From Alloteropsis semialata (Eukaryota; Streptophyta; Magnoliopsida; Poales; Poaceae), in assembly GCA_004135705.1 (NCBI GenBank), contig CM014270.1, forward strand, positions 21,974,743 through 22,038,742: a stretch of DNA of 64,000 bases. Direction: 5' to 3'. Of this stretch, positions 33,148-43,119 are shown piece by piece. How positions within the stretch are numbered: position 1 is the stretch's first letter; every line of letters begins with the position of its first letter. A model generated the notes under the pieces. That model ran no database searches and was not told the origin of the DNA. It was given only the letters and a program-made list of their open reading frames with translations. The position numbers were made by a program, and so were the translations under genes.

Positions 33148-36100
33148 TGTCACACCCGGATTTACGAAGGAAATCCGAATGCTACTATATGTGTACCCAG
33201 GAAGTCTTTACACACATATAGCTCAGAAATGAATATCAAAGAAAGGAAAACAGTGCTCGATAACATAAACAGGAATAAAGTCATTACATCACAGGCATTA
33301 CATTATTATCGAGTTTATCAAAGTAGCGGAAGAGTAAGCATCTAAATCCACTGAGCCTCCACAGGGACTCTGACTGGGGGACTGCACTGCCTAGAACTCC
33401 GGGAACTCCTCAGGGAAGACAAAAGCATCCATAGGCGGCTCATCTGAGTACCCATCCGGGATTTTGTTGATATGAAGCAAGTGTAAGTAAACCATCTTAC
33501 TTAGCAAGCATAACATGATTAAATGAGGCTCAAAAGGCTATGCAAGGTTTAAATTGCGGTTAGCATTTTTAGTTGATTAATTTTAGAATTAACCTGAATT
33601 ACTACAGTTATATGACAACCCCAGTTGAAACCCACATTATGAAACAGGTGAAGTATAATTAACGAACAACATCATATTTAACCATTTAACCAGAAAACAA
33701 GGAACCGTTCGAAAAAGGATCCAGGCCGCTCTTGACCGTGAGCACGGCTGATATATCAGATTATAACACTCTGCAGAGGTTGTACAACTTTACCCACAAG
33801 TCGCGATTCCCCTTTGTCATAGACAAGTGTACCTCCAAAAACAGGTACGGGGTTTCACTACGAGACCTTTCAAAAGACACCCTAGCAGCTAGTGGCAGTG
33901 TGAACCTCTTCTGCTCCCACCAAAAGTAAATATCAGCCCATCCGAGACAAGTGAGGGACCCAAAGGCCCTCCCTGCTCCCACCAAAATAAATGTCAGCCC
34001 ATCCGAGACAGACCGAGGCCACCGCTTCTGGCCCTCTCCTCCAAGTCAAGCCAGATAGCCACTTAGACAGCTAGAGCCGTACAATTTACTTAGCCAAGAC
34101 CACAACCATGTGATCCTTGTGGTTGTACGGTTTTCCTGGGTGGCCGCTTTAAGAATCGGAACCTTAAAGAGAGACGCTTAGAGCAATCCAAACACATGCT
34201 CAAGCTCCCTAAACCAAGTTGCTAAAAAGCATATTTTAATAAGGTTCCAAGTATAACATTAGTCAATATTAACATTTAACAATGATCGTTAGCGTTTGCA
34301 AGCATAGCACAACTTAACAAAACTACCCATATGCATAACCCAGGGTGATCAAGGAATATAGGATTTATAAATCTAGTCATTCTAAAGGTTTAACAAATTT
34401 AGACACATGCATGAATGAATAACATGATTAATAGGTGAATAGGTATCAAGGGTAAATCATGTTACACTTGCCTTCCTCAAAGAATTGCTGTTGATCCGGG
34501 TCTTCAAAGTCTTGATCAAAACTGGCCTCGAACTGCTCGCTCTCTAAACAAGCATTCCATCACCATACAGACATCCACACATGCCATTACATGAAAACAA
34601 ATGTAATACTATTAGAACAGTACACCATACAGTAGAAACAGAAGCAAAAATCTATTCTACGCATTTCTACGATCACATGAACGCGAAAATCACTCTAATC
34701 GGAGCTAGGATGATTAAACTACACTAGAAACAAGATCGAGGACTAATCTGCGATAAACGGAGGACCTATACGCAATTAACCCTAGACATCAGGGGGTAGC
34801 AGATAAGAAAACTCAACACACAGGGAGGATGGCGGGTTGATATGCAAATTCTGCAGGGGCTCTTTAGCAAAAAGCCGAAAGGGTATTCTGCCTTCTAATC
34901 TGGGCCGCTGGATCAAGGATGGATGGCCGGATTTTTATGAAACGAAGGGGTATCTTTGTTTTAATCCTGGCCGTTGATAGATGGATGGATGGATCTGCTG
35001 CTTGTACTGTGCCGTGAGGAGGAATACTGTGCCGGTTACTGTGCCGTGAGGGGTACTGTGCCGACTTCTTCCTCGGTTGTTTCCTCGCGGACAGAAAGGG
35101 CGACGGCGCCATGGTTTCTGGCCGCCGGCGTTGAGGGGCCCCAGGCCTACGGTCCACGGATTCCTGTGCAACTTGGACTAGAAGCGAGAGGGCGACGACG
35201 CGAACTCGCCTTCATGCTCACCTAGGACAGAAACACAACAGGGGCGACGAATTTCGAAGGGGGGCGGACTGATTGCCGGGCGCCCGTGGAGGACAGGGTT
35301 GCGGCCTCGGTTGATGCTTCTGGGCGTCGGGATTAGGGTCCTTCCTGCGTACCAGAGAAACGACAAGGGGAAGGAATGATCAAGGGGCGCCCAAAGAGGA
35401 AGAATCAGGGAACCAGAGGGGCGCACCAGAGTCCTTTACCTTTGCTGTTCGCGACGAAAACCGGTCGGGGACAGATGCTTGGTGATGGAATTGGAGAGCA
35501 AAAGAGGTAAAGGAGGTTGGGGGAGGACTTGTCCAAGCTTTATAGAAGGGGAAAGGGACTCGGGCAGGCATGGATTGAAGGAGTTCGGTGCTCCACTGTC
35601 CATTATGGCCACTGCAAAGGAAATTGAGGTAGAAGGGAGTTTGATTTTTGAGTGGAAGAGGAAGGGGAGGGGCTGCGACGCTTGGGTGGAAAAGAGAAAG
35701 GGAGAGGGCGCCGGTTCAGGGGCGGTGTTGGTCCTCCGTTCTGGTGATGCAGGGAAAGAGGAAGGAGACGGGGGCGTTGGCGTCCGATGGCCAGACGCCT
35801 ACGACGTCCGCGGGTGGGGAGGGCGTGCGTGCAGGGAGGGGAAAGGTGATGGTGGGCCGGGCGGCTGGTCTGGGCCAGGTTGCTTTTGGGCCACGGAAAG
35901 AAAAGATAAGGGAGGCCGGACTAGCTGCAGCTTTGGCTGTATTTTTAGGACATGGATCTGGGCCCAAGATGGAAGAGAAAGGAAAGACAGGCCGGGCCGG
36001 ATTTTGGGTCGGAAGGAGTTTTAGAATTTGACTTGGACTTTGGGTTATGGTGCAAAAAGAAAAGAGGTCGGGTTTGGATTTGGATCGGGTTCTGGGTTTT

Positions 36101-36379
36101 GGGTTTGGGTAGGGTACTCGGACACTGGAAAAGAAAGAAAACAGAAAATAAAAACGGGCCGAGCTTAGGATTGGGTTTTCCGGACTCTAGGGCTAGCACA
36201 CAAAACACTCAAACAATAAAACGATGCATCGGCATGAAATGCACAAACAAGTTTCTAAACCTAGGGTTGATTTTAATTACTAAAAAGGTTTTATATTTTT
36301 TTTCTAAATTCTGAGTATGCACACACAAGAGCTAGCAAATTAATTACTATATTAAGAAAGAAATTTTTAGGGTGTTACA
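33148..36379 (-). mobile_element. Solo LTR, del/Tekay-like, nested in pol
   Basis: A 3232-bp solo LTR. On the minus strand it starts TGTAACACCC and ends GGGTGTGACA, with a 5-bp duplication CTCAG (33143-33147 and 36380-36384). No internal region remains, so it arose by LTR-LTR recombination. Length and terminal sequence fit del/Tekay chromoviruses (RIRE3/RIRE8-like). A minus-strand TATA box (ctataaagc) lies near 35538-35548. Several GC-rich open frames at 34860-36030 belong to the LTR and show no known domain. Confidence 0.9.
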
Positions 36380-37182
36380 CTCAGGGCCGCCATCATCCCA
36401 GTGAGCTTCATGATGTCTTTCTTGCACTTTGGTTCCTTGAGGTTGCGTATGGCGTCCAGCTTAACTGGGTTTGCCTCAATGCCGCGTTGGCTGACCAGGA
36501 AGCCCAGGAGCTTTCCTGACGGCACCCTGAATACGCACTTCGTGGGGTGAAGCTTCCATCTAAAGCGGCGCAAGTTGTTGAAGGTTTCCTGGTGGTCGGC
36601 GATTAGGGAGTCGGCGTCGTACATCTTGACAACGACGTCATCCACGTAAGCCTCCACATTGCGGCCGATTTGGCTCTGCAAGCAACCTTGGATGGCCTTC
36701 TGGTACGTGGCACCGGCGTTCTTCAACCCAAACGTCATCGTCTTGTAGCAATAGATGCCGTGCGGGGTGATGAACGTTGTCTTGTCCTGGTCGGATGTCT
36801 TCAGGGCTATCTGGTGATAACCCGAGTAGCAGTCGAGAAAGCACAGGAGCACGCAGCCGGACGTAGAGTCGACGACTTGATCAATTCACGGGAGAGGGAA
36901 GGGGTCTTTAGGGCAGTAGCGGTTGAGATCATTGTAATCAATGCACATTCTCCATTCACCGGATTTCTTCTTTACAAGTATAGGATTTGCAAGCCACTCT
37001 GGGTGTTTGCATTCTCTAATGAAACCGGCAGCTAGGAGCTTATTCAGTTCTACCCTAATGGCCTCCTTGCGATCTTGAGCGAATCGACGCAGCTTCTGTT
37101 TGGCAGGCTTTGCGGTTTTGCTCAATTCCAAGGAGTGCTCAGCCTTCTTCCTCGGAACACCCGGCATGTCTGATGGTTCCAT
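36380..37182 (-). pseudogene. Reverse transcriptase of the Tat-like element
   Basis: RT fingers and palm are present: PILVKKKSGEWRMCIDYNDLN, DCYSGYHQI, TFGLKNAGATYQ and the catalytic YVDD near 36640. A TGA interrupts the frame just after PFPLP (about 36884-36886) in a context consistent with CGA to TGA decay. The C-terminal part ends at the solo LTR and continues at 33147. RT copies the element RNA into cDNA. Confidence 0.9.
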
Positions 37183-37229
37183 GCGAAGATGTCCCAGTTG
37201 TCCCGAAGGAAGGAGGTGAGTGCGTCTTC

Positions 37230-37990
37230 CTATTTTGGAGTGAGCCCTGGCCCTATGAGGGCCATCTTGGATGGGTCGTCGAGCCCCAAGCTTATTGCTT
37301 TGGGGGCGTCTGCAGGTGCCAGCGCGGTGGGCTGCTGCTTCTGCTCCGGGAGTACAGGCTCTCCGGTGGCTGCCTTAGAGGCTTCTTCTGCCAGCAGGGT
37401 AGCGTTGCCGAGTTGATGAGACAACTCGGCTATCTTGATGGCCTCCACGTCGCACTCGAAGGAAGTCTTGATGTCTCCACGGATGGAGAGGATGCCGTTG
37501 GGCGCCGGCATCTTCAGAACCAGGTAGGTGTGGTTCGGAATTGCCACGAACCGGGCCAACATGGGCCTGCCAAAGATGGCGTGGTAGGAACTTTTGAAGT
37601 TGGCTACCTAGAAGTACAGGAACTCCGTACGATAGTTGTTGGCAGTGCCAAACGTGACTGGTAAGGCGACTCTTCCTATCGGGTAGGAAGCTTTTCCTGG
37701 CACAATGCCAAAGAACGGATCTTCGGCGCTCAGGAGCCTGCTGTAGTCGAACCCCATGCTGTTGAGGGTGCTGGTGAAGATGATGTTGAGGGCGCTCCCG
37801 CCGTCAATCAGGACCTTGGAGAGGAGGACCATGTCCACGACGGGGACGACGACGAGTGGGTAGGATCCCGGCTCGGGGAGATGAACCAGTGGTCGGCGCG
37901 GCTGAAGGCGATGGGCATCTCTGACCACTGGAGGTATTCTACCAGCTTGGTGGAAACCATCGTCACTTCCCGCTTGTGGAGCTTTTCCTT
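37230..37990 (-). pseudogene. Protease and linker of the Tat-like element
   Basis: The aspartic protease motif VLIDGGSALNII lies near 37800-37835; DGGS rather than DTGS is usual in this lineage. Stops interrupt the frame at about 37608 (TAG) and 37230 (TAG), with another TAG in the linker. The linker is rich in Ala, Glu and Gln. The enzyme processes the polyprotein. Confidence 0.75.
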
Positions 37991-37999
37991 GCGCCGATC

Positions 38000-40685
38000 T
38001 GGGAAGGCGCCGGGCCCCCCGATGATGACGTTGACCTGGCGGTCCGCACGTTGGAATTCGCCGTTGGCGTCGTGCCTGGGCGCCTCCGGCAGTGGTGGCA
38101 GTCAGCGTTCCTCATCATGGTGGCGTTGATCATCCCGGCGAGCCGGAGCATTGCGGTCGCGCTCGCCACGGCGGTAGTTGTCACGGCGGTCGCGGTCTTC
38201 TTTGCAGCGATAGTCGTCCCGCCGGTCGGCGTTGTAGCCGTCACGGCGGTAGTTGTTGTAACGACCACCGTTGTTGTTGTTGCGCTGCTTCTTGGTTGGT
38301 GGCAGGGCGCCGAGTTCTTTGAGTAGCGCATGATAATCACGGAGATTGTGTTTCACGTCCTTGTGGAAGGGACACTGATAATTCAGCGTGTCGTGAAACT
38401 CTTCGGCCAGGAACCTTGGTTCCAGCCGGCCTTCTTCTTCTGCTAGGGCTACAAGGGGCTCGGGGCCTGCCTTGCGCCCACGTAACGGCTCGTGGCGCTT
38501 CGAGCTTTCAACCCGGTCATCATATTCCGGGCACTTCTGTTTGTTCTTGAACTGGGCCTGCTCAGCTTGATCGGCCCGAACCTCCAGGTTGACCACCTCC
38601 ATCAGGTCAGAGACCGTGACAAGGTTGGTTTTGAACAACGTACGGAACAGCTGATTGTCGATAAGACCGTGCTGGAACGCGTCAATGACATCCCGGTCCT
38701 CTACCTCGGCGATCTTGTTCCGATTATCGAAGAAACGGTCGGAGTAGTCTCGGAGACTCTCACCCTTCTTCTGCTTGATGTTGTCCAGATCGAATCTGGT
38801 GCCTGGCCGAGTATAGCTCGCCTGGTAATTCTTGGTGAAAGCATGGCAGAGGTCTGCCCAACTGTCGATGGTGTTCCGGGGAACACCCTCAAGTCATAAG
38901 AGCGCTTCCTTGCCCAGCATCACGGGGAAGTAAGCGGCGGCTTGGTCGTTGGTCCCGTGGGCGGCTTTGACCGCCGTGTGGTACGTCTTGAGCCAAAGCT
39001 TGGGGTCGGATCGACCGTCAAACTTCTCCACGAGTGCTGGCTTGAAGGACTCGGGCCAACGGATGGCACGGAGTCGGGCGGAGAAGGCGGCGAAGCCGTC
39101 AAAGTCGTCCTCATCGTCGTTGTGGTAGTCGCGGCAGGGAGGTCGGATCTGGTCGGCGCGGGGCCAAGGGTCACCGCGCCCATGGCGGCGGTCGTCCCGC
39201 GGGGGGCCGTATCTTGCGTCGTACTGTTCACGCTCCATGAGCTCGTGAACGACGCGGCGCTCGTTCTCCTCTGCCGAGTCGTCACCTGCCTCGCCAACCG
39301 GCTGGCGGTCGGGTCGGCCATAGTCTCGGTTGTACCGCTCGCGACGCTCGAGCTCGGCCGCGTCGCGTTCTCGGTGTCGAGCATCGAGGTCGGCGCGGAT
39401 GTCGCGGGCGCAGTCCCTCAGGCGATCGCGGAGATCGTCAGGTTGTTGATGTCGTTGGCGCCTGTTGCGCCACTCTTTGTAGCGTTCACGGCGTTGGTCC
39501 GTGTTGCGAGGGTTACGCCGTTGCTCTTCTTCATCTTCATGGTGGTTCTGGGCCACCTCTTCTTCGACGACGGGTAGTGGGGGTTCCTCTGGTTAGGATG
39601 ATCCCGATCCGATCTGCTATGAGCAGAGCGGTGACTTGCAGAACGAGTCGAGTTTGATCGCCCAGACCGGGATCTGGCGCGATACGATCGCTCAATCTGC
39701 TCCTGTGCTGCCTCCAACTGAGCTCGGGCTCTCTGCACCTCTGGGGTGTCGGGCATGTGACCCAGTTCGGCGAAAGCGGCGGCGACATTGGCCTGGGGCG
39801 TGCGGAACGGTACCCGGGCGAATGCACCATCGAGGTTCTGGGGCGCGACTCCGTGGGGACCCCGAGGTGGGGGTTGCCGTCGTTGTGGAGCCCCAGGGGG
39901 GATCTCTCCGGCTGGTACAGCGGCTGCAGGTGCACCGGCAGCAGCGGCGGCTGCGGGATCACCAGGAACTGCAGCAGGTGCGACGTTTCCGGCTGCTGCC
40001 GGGGGCAGGGCGGCTTCTTCGACGCGCCGTCGAGCTCGGCCTTGGTTTCGCTCTTGTCGGCGATCCCTGGCCAAGTCGGTTTCTCCGTCCCGAGTTACAA
40101 AATCCTCGGAAACGAAAACTTCACGCCCAGAGGCATGGTGTAGCTTGAGTCATTGCTCGAGCCGGCCAGGGCCGGCAAGAGCACGCTGGTGGCGACCAGG
40201 AACTCGCCGCAATCCGGAGACTGGACGGGCTGGGGTGGGATCTCAGATTGGATCTGAGACATGTCTTCTCGGACCTGGGCCGAGTAGATCGACGAGGCAT
40301 TGCGAAACCCTAGCGGGAGCGCTTTGCGGGGTCGGCGCAGGGCCTCCTCCGACATGGAGATGCACTCGGCGATTGTGTCCTGGACACGATCCAACCCGGC
40401 GAGAAGCTCATCTGTGGGAGGGATTCTTCGGCGAGTGGCCAGGCCCGGAGCCTGGTCGTTGATGGCAATCGCATCGAGCCGCTGCTAGAGCGAAGCGATG
40501 ATTGACGAGGAGATCGGCGACGAAGTCAGCGCGGAGCTGGTCGGCGTGGGAACGTCAGGCGTCATGGTGGAGTCAGAGGCGGCGGTGGTGGCGGAGTGAA
40601 TCTCAGCGAAAAAGCTGATACCCTCCAGATGCGTAGCGCAGTTCTTGATGCAGTTGGGGAAGATGACGGAGCGACGATCTGCCAT
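38000..40685 (-). pseudogene. Gag of the Tat-like element
   Basis: The frame opens with MADRRSVIFP at 40685, 28 bp inside the primer-binding site. A TAG follows after about 66 codons. An Arg/Glu-rich region with an Ala/Pro-rich stretch (39850-40000) leads to the retrotransposon gag core (FDGRSDPKLWLKTYHTAV, then CHAFTKNYQASYTRPGTRFDL and FQHGLIDNQLF). A zinc-knuckle-like CPFHKDVKHNLRDYH follows near 38370. Frameshifts occur near 40080 and 39570, and a TGA at about 38894. The C-terminal part (38100-38300) is Arg/Asp/Tyr-rich. Gag forms the particle and binds RNA. Confidence 0.8.
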
Positions 40686-40712
40686 CGAGCTAGCTTTATT
40701 GCCCGGCGATCA

Positions 40713-40730
40713 CCCCTACCTGGCGCGCCA
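40713..40730 (-). other. Primer-binding site
   Basis: TGGCGCGCCAGGTAGGGG on the minus strand, two bases inside the 5' LTR, identical to those of the non-autonomous elements. Confidence 0.85.
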
Positions 40731-40732
40731 AC

Positions 40733-41286
40733 TGTCGGAGTTCTAGTCCGGCAGTCCACCCAGGGGTACCCAGATGGTTGATTTGTAGGCAAAGGGAGAT
40801 CGCTGGACTAGGGAGCTCGAGGTAACACAGGGACACAGGGATTATACAGGTTCGGGCTACCCGTAGGTATAATACCCTACGTCCTGTGCTCGGGGGTCTT
40901 GTATTAATTTGCTCGGCGAGTTCCTAAGAACTGCGGCGAGCTCTTGGTTACAGTGCGTGGAGGTCTGATTGAATGATCTAAGGGGTCAACCTAGGCTGCC
41001 TTATATAGGCTGGCGGCCTAGGATTTACAAGTCGGTTATCGCTAATTATGGTCCGGCTCAAATCAGGAAACTAATCCAAGTCGGTTACAATATAATCTCC
41101 ATGATCTCGGGGCGGGATCTAGATGAATCGCCGAATGCCTTGTGGGCTAAGTCTTCACCAATCTTATCCATCAAGTTGGGGATCCTCGTGGGCCAGCCTG
41201 GGGTCGGCCCACATCCTTGTCAGACGTGGGCCCAGGCCGACTACATATCTGGTCGGTAGTGGACCCAGGGGTACCCATATCCCACA
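40733..41286 (-). repeat. Tat-like element 5' LTR
   Basis: 554 bp, about 96% like the 3' LTR. The promoter TATA (tatataag, minus) is conserved near 41001-41008. Confidence 0.95.
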
Positions 41287-41291
41287 GTTAC

Positions 41292-41768
41292 GTAAGATAG
41301 TGTTTTTCTTATATTGAGAAAGGGTGAAGATTTGTTTTGGAGGTTATAGATGTGAGATTTTGGTAAACAAGGTATGGTTGGGTTTAGAATTAAGAGCATC
41401 TCCAGCAGTCTCCTAATACACATTTCTCAATAACCACTTAATGGGGATGTCATAATAACTCTTTCATAATTACTAGGAGAATTACTTTTGCAGTCTCCTA
41501 ATAATCTTGTCCCAATCTAACTATCATATTGGGAGAGTCACAACTGCCTCTCTATTTGAGGAGAGCTGGGGTGGATTATTGGTTTGTCCCAATGATATTT
41601 GGGAAAAAGGAAAGATTAAGGGGATGCGCTGGAGCACTATTTTTCCAATAACTATTTCAATACGGTGGTTGAATTGGGAAATGAGAGACTGCTCGAGATA
41701 CTATAAATCTAGTATCTTTTGGGAATTTCAGTGACTTTTTTGGAAACTTTATCAGGGTATGTACGAAC
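41292..41768. repeat. Large inverted repeat, left arm, inner part
   Basis: Mirror of 60716-61195. It carries a MITE at 41394-41702. The match stops at 'gtatgtacgaac' (41757-41768), beyond which the two sides are unrelated. Confidence 0.9.
41394..41702. mobile_element. MITE with GAGCATCTC ends
   Basis: Inverted ends GAGCATCTCCAGCAGTCTCC and GTATCTCGAGCAGTCTCTC bound about 309 bp. The mirror copy is at about 60784-61092. The flank suggests a TAA/TAT target, as for PIF/Harbinger MITEs, but it is not perfect. Confidence 0.6.
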
Positions 41769-41851
41769 AATTTTTTAATTTTTTAATTCTTTTTAAACTA
41801 AAATTTTAAAAAAACCCAGCCGAACTATATTTCCAACAAATAACCCATTTG

Positions 41852-42028
41852 TTCGCGCCACGAGCCGTGGCGTGACTGAAGAACGAGTCGCGCCACAGCA
41901 TGTGGCGCGACTGGCCTGCCACGTAGGTCGGCCGGGGCGCGGGCGGCCAGCGCGGCGGCTGACATGGCAAGGCGAGTCGCGCCACATGCCTTGGCGCGAC
42001 TGAGTCGCGCCAAAGGTCGTGGCGCGAC
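41852..42028. promoter_or_regulatory. Four 25-bp palindromes upstream of the transposase
   Basis: GTCGCGCCA-N7-TGGCGCGAC occurs at 41887-41911, 41976-42000 and 42004-42028, and slightly diverged at 41852-41876. Arm length and 7-base spacer are constant while the spacer bases differ. They lie 15-265 bp upstream of the probable leader start (about 42040-42120). They could be transposase or regulator binding sites, or form hairpins. Confidence 0.75.
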
Positions 42029-42116
42029 TCGCCTGTATACAGGCGGGCGCCCGAGCCCCTTTCTTCTTCCTCCTCCCATTCTTTCTCCCACCCCTAACCC
42101 TAGCCCGAGCTCAAGC

Positions 42117-42143
42117 ATGGCGCCCGCCGCCGCCGCCCCCTAG
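42117..42143 (+). other. Upstream short open frame in the leader
   Basis: An eight-codon ATG frame (MAPAAAAP, then TAG) in the probable 5' leader. A GT donor follows at 42201 and an AG acceptor at 43118-43119, just before the main ATG, so the leader is likely spliced. Confidence 0.35.
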
Positions 42144-42200
42144 ATCGGCCGATTCCACCACGGAATCGAAGGGGAAACGTGGGGAAAAGACTCTGGGAAG

Positions 42201-43119
42201 GTAACTCTTCCACTTTGACCTTCTACATTTTGCCGATTTGGTTGATTTTCTTGGCATTGGATGAGGTTAGGTTTTGGTAGGGTTTGACTTGATATGGTTG
42301 ATTGAGCATGGATTTGAGATGGTTATTTGTACTATGTGGTGGATTTGGTCCTTGGTAACGCCTGTCTATCGTGTAGATTTTTGTGCATGTAACGATTTCG
42401 TGTACATAACCATGTGTATATTAGGATGATGTTATTTTGATGTGAGTATTGAACTAATTGAGATAAACTTTGATATTTGGACTTGGTATTGCTATTAGCT
42501 AATTCTCTTGATTTGAAAATATATAAGTTAATGATTTTTCTTTATATTGAAAATGGATTGTATTGGAAATAGATTGTATTGAAAATGGATTGTATTGGAA
42601 ATATAGAATTTATGTACACCATTTTTAGGAAATCACCATGAGTGTATTGAAATTGTATTGTATTTAAAATATAGAAGTTATGCACACTATTTTTAGTAGG
42701 TCATGGATTGTATTGGAATTGTGGAATATTCTATATATTGTTCTGAAGATTGGATTTAATATTTTAGATAAGCACGAAGTGTTAGATTTTTTTTGTGTAT
42801 TGTTGTATGGCGTGTTAGATAAGCACGAAAGGGGTAAGATTAGTTGAGCGTTATCGTGTAATTGATTCATGGCAACGCTTTTGTATCGTGTAGATTGTGT
42901 ATCATGAAACGATTTCGATGGGATTTTAGTGGGTAGATATTCTTGTTAATTTTGGCAAGAAATGTGAATTAGTATATAATGCAGATCATTTGTGGAATGG
43001 TCTTTTTAGGTAAGGTTTGTCATACGTGGTGGATTGTCATTTGGGTATACATGGTCTTATAGTAGTTTTTGTATAAGTCCATGAATGGTAATGGTAATGT
43101 GCCCGTTAAATGTGTGTAG
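42201..43119 (+). other. Probable leader intron of the MULE transposase gene
   Basis: AT-rich 919-bp interval from 'gtaactcttc' to 'gtgtgtag', ending directly before the transposase ATG. It contains local repeats of 'ggattgtattggaaat' (42550-42720). No open frame of note. Confidence 0.55.

Larger units (their letters stand above)
24608..41286 (-). mobile_element. Tat-like Gypsy LTR retrotransposon with antisense gene
   Basis: A 16679-bp element (about 13.4 kb without its nested insert) with 554-bp LTRs and a GTTAC duplication (24603-24607 and 41287-41291). Minus strand: gag, protease, RT, Gypsy RNase H, a second archaeal-type RNase H, and integrase. A second RNase H before integrase marks the Tat lineage. 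The 3' third carries a tandem array and a multi-exon gene on the opposite strand. LTRs differ at about 22 of 554 positions by eye (4%). Coding regions have several stops and frameshifts. It split the left arm of the large inverted repeat, so it is younger than that structure. Confidence 0.95.

Noticed and set aside
35479..36314. Frames of 120-180 codons in the large solo LTR
   Set aside because: Low-complexity Gly/Arg/Glu-rich products inside an LTR with defined ends; no domain.
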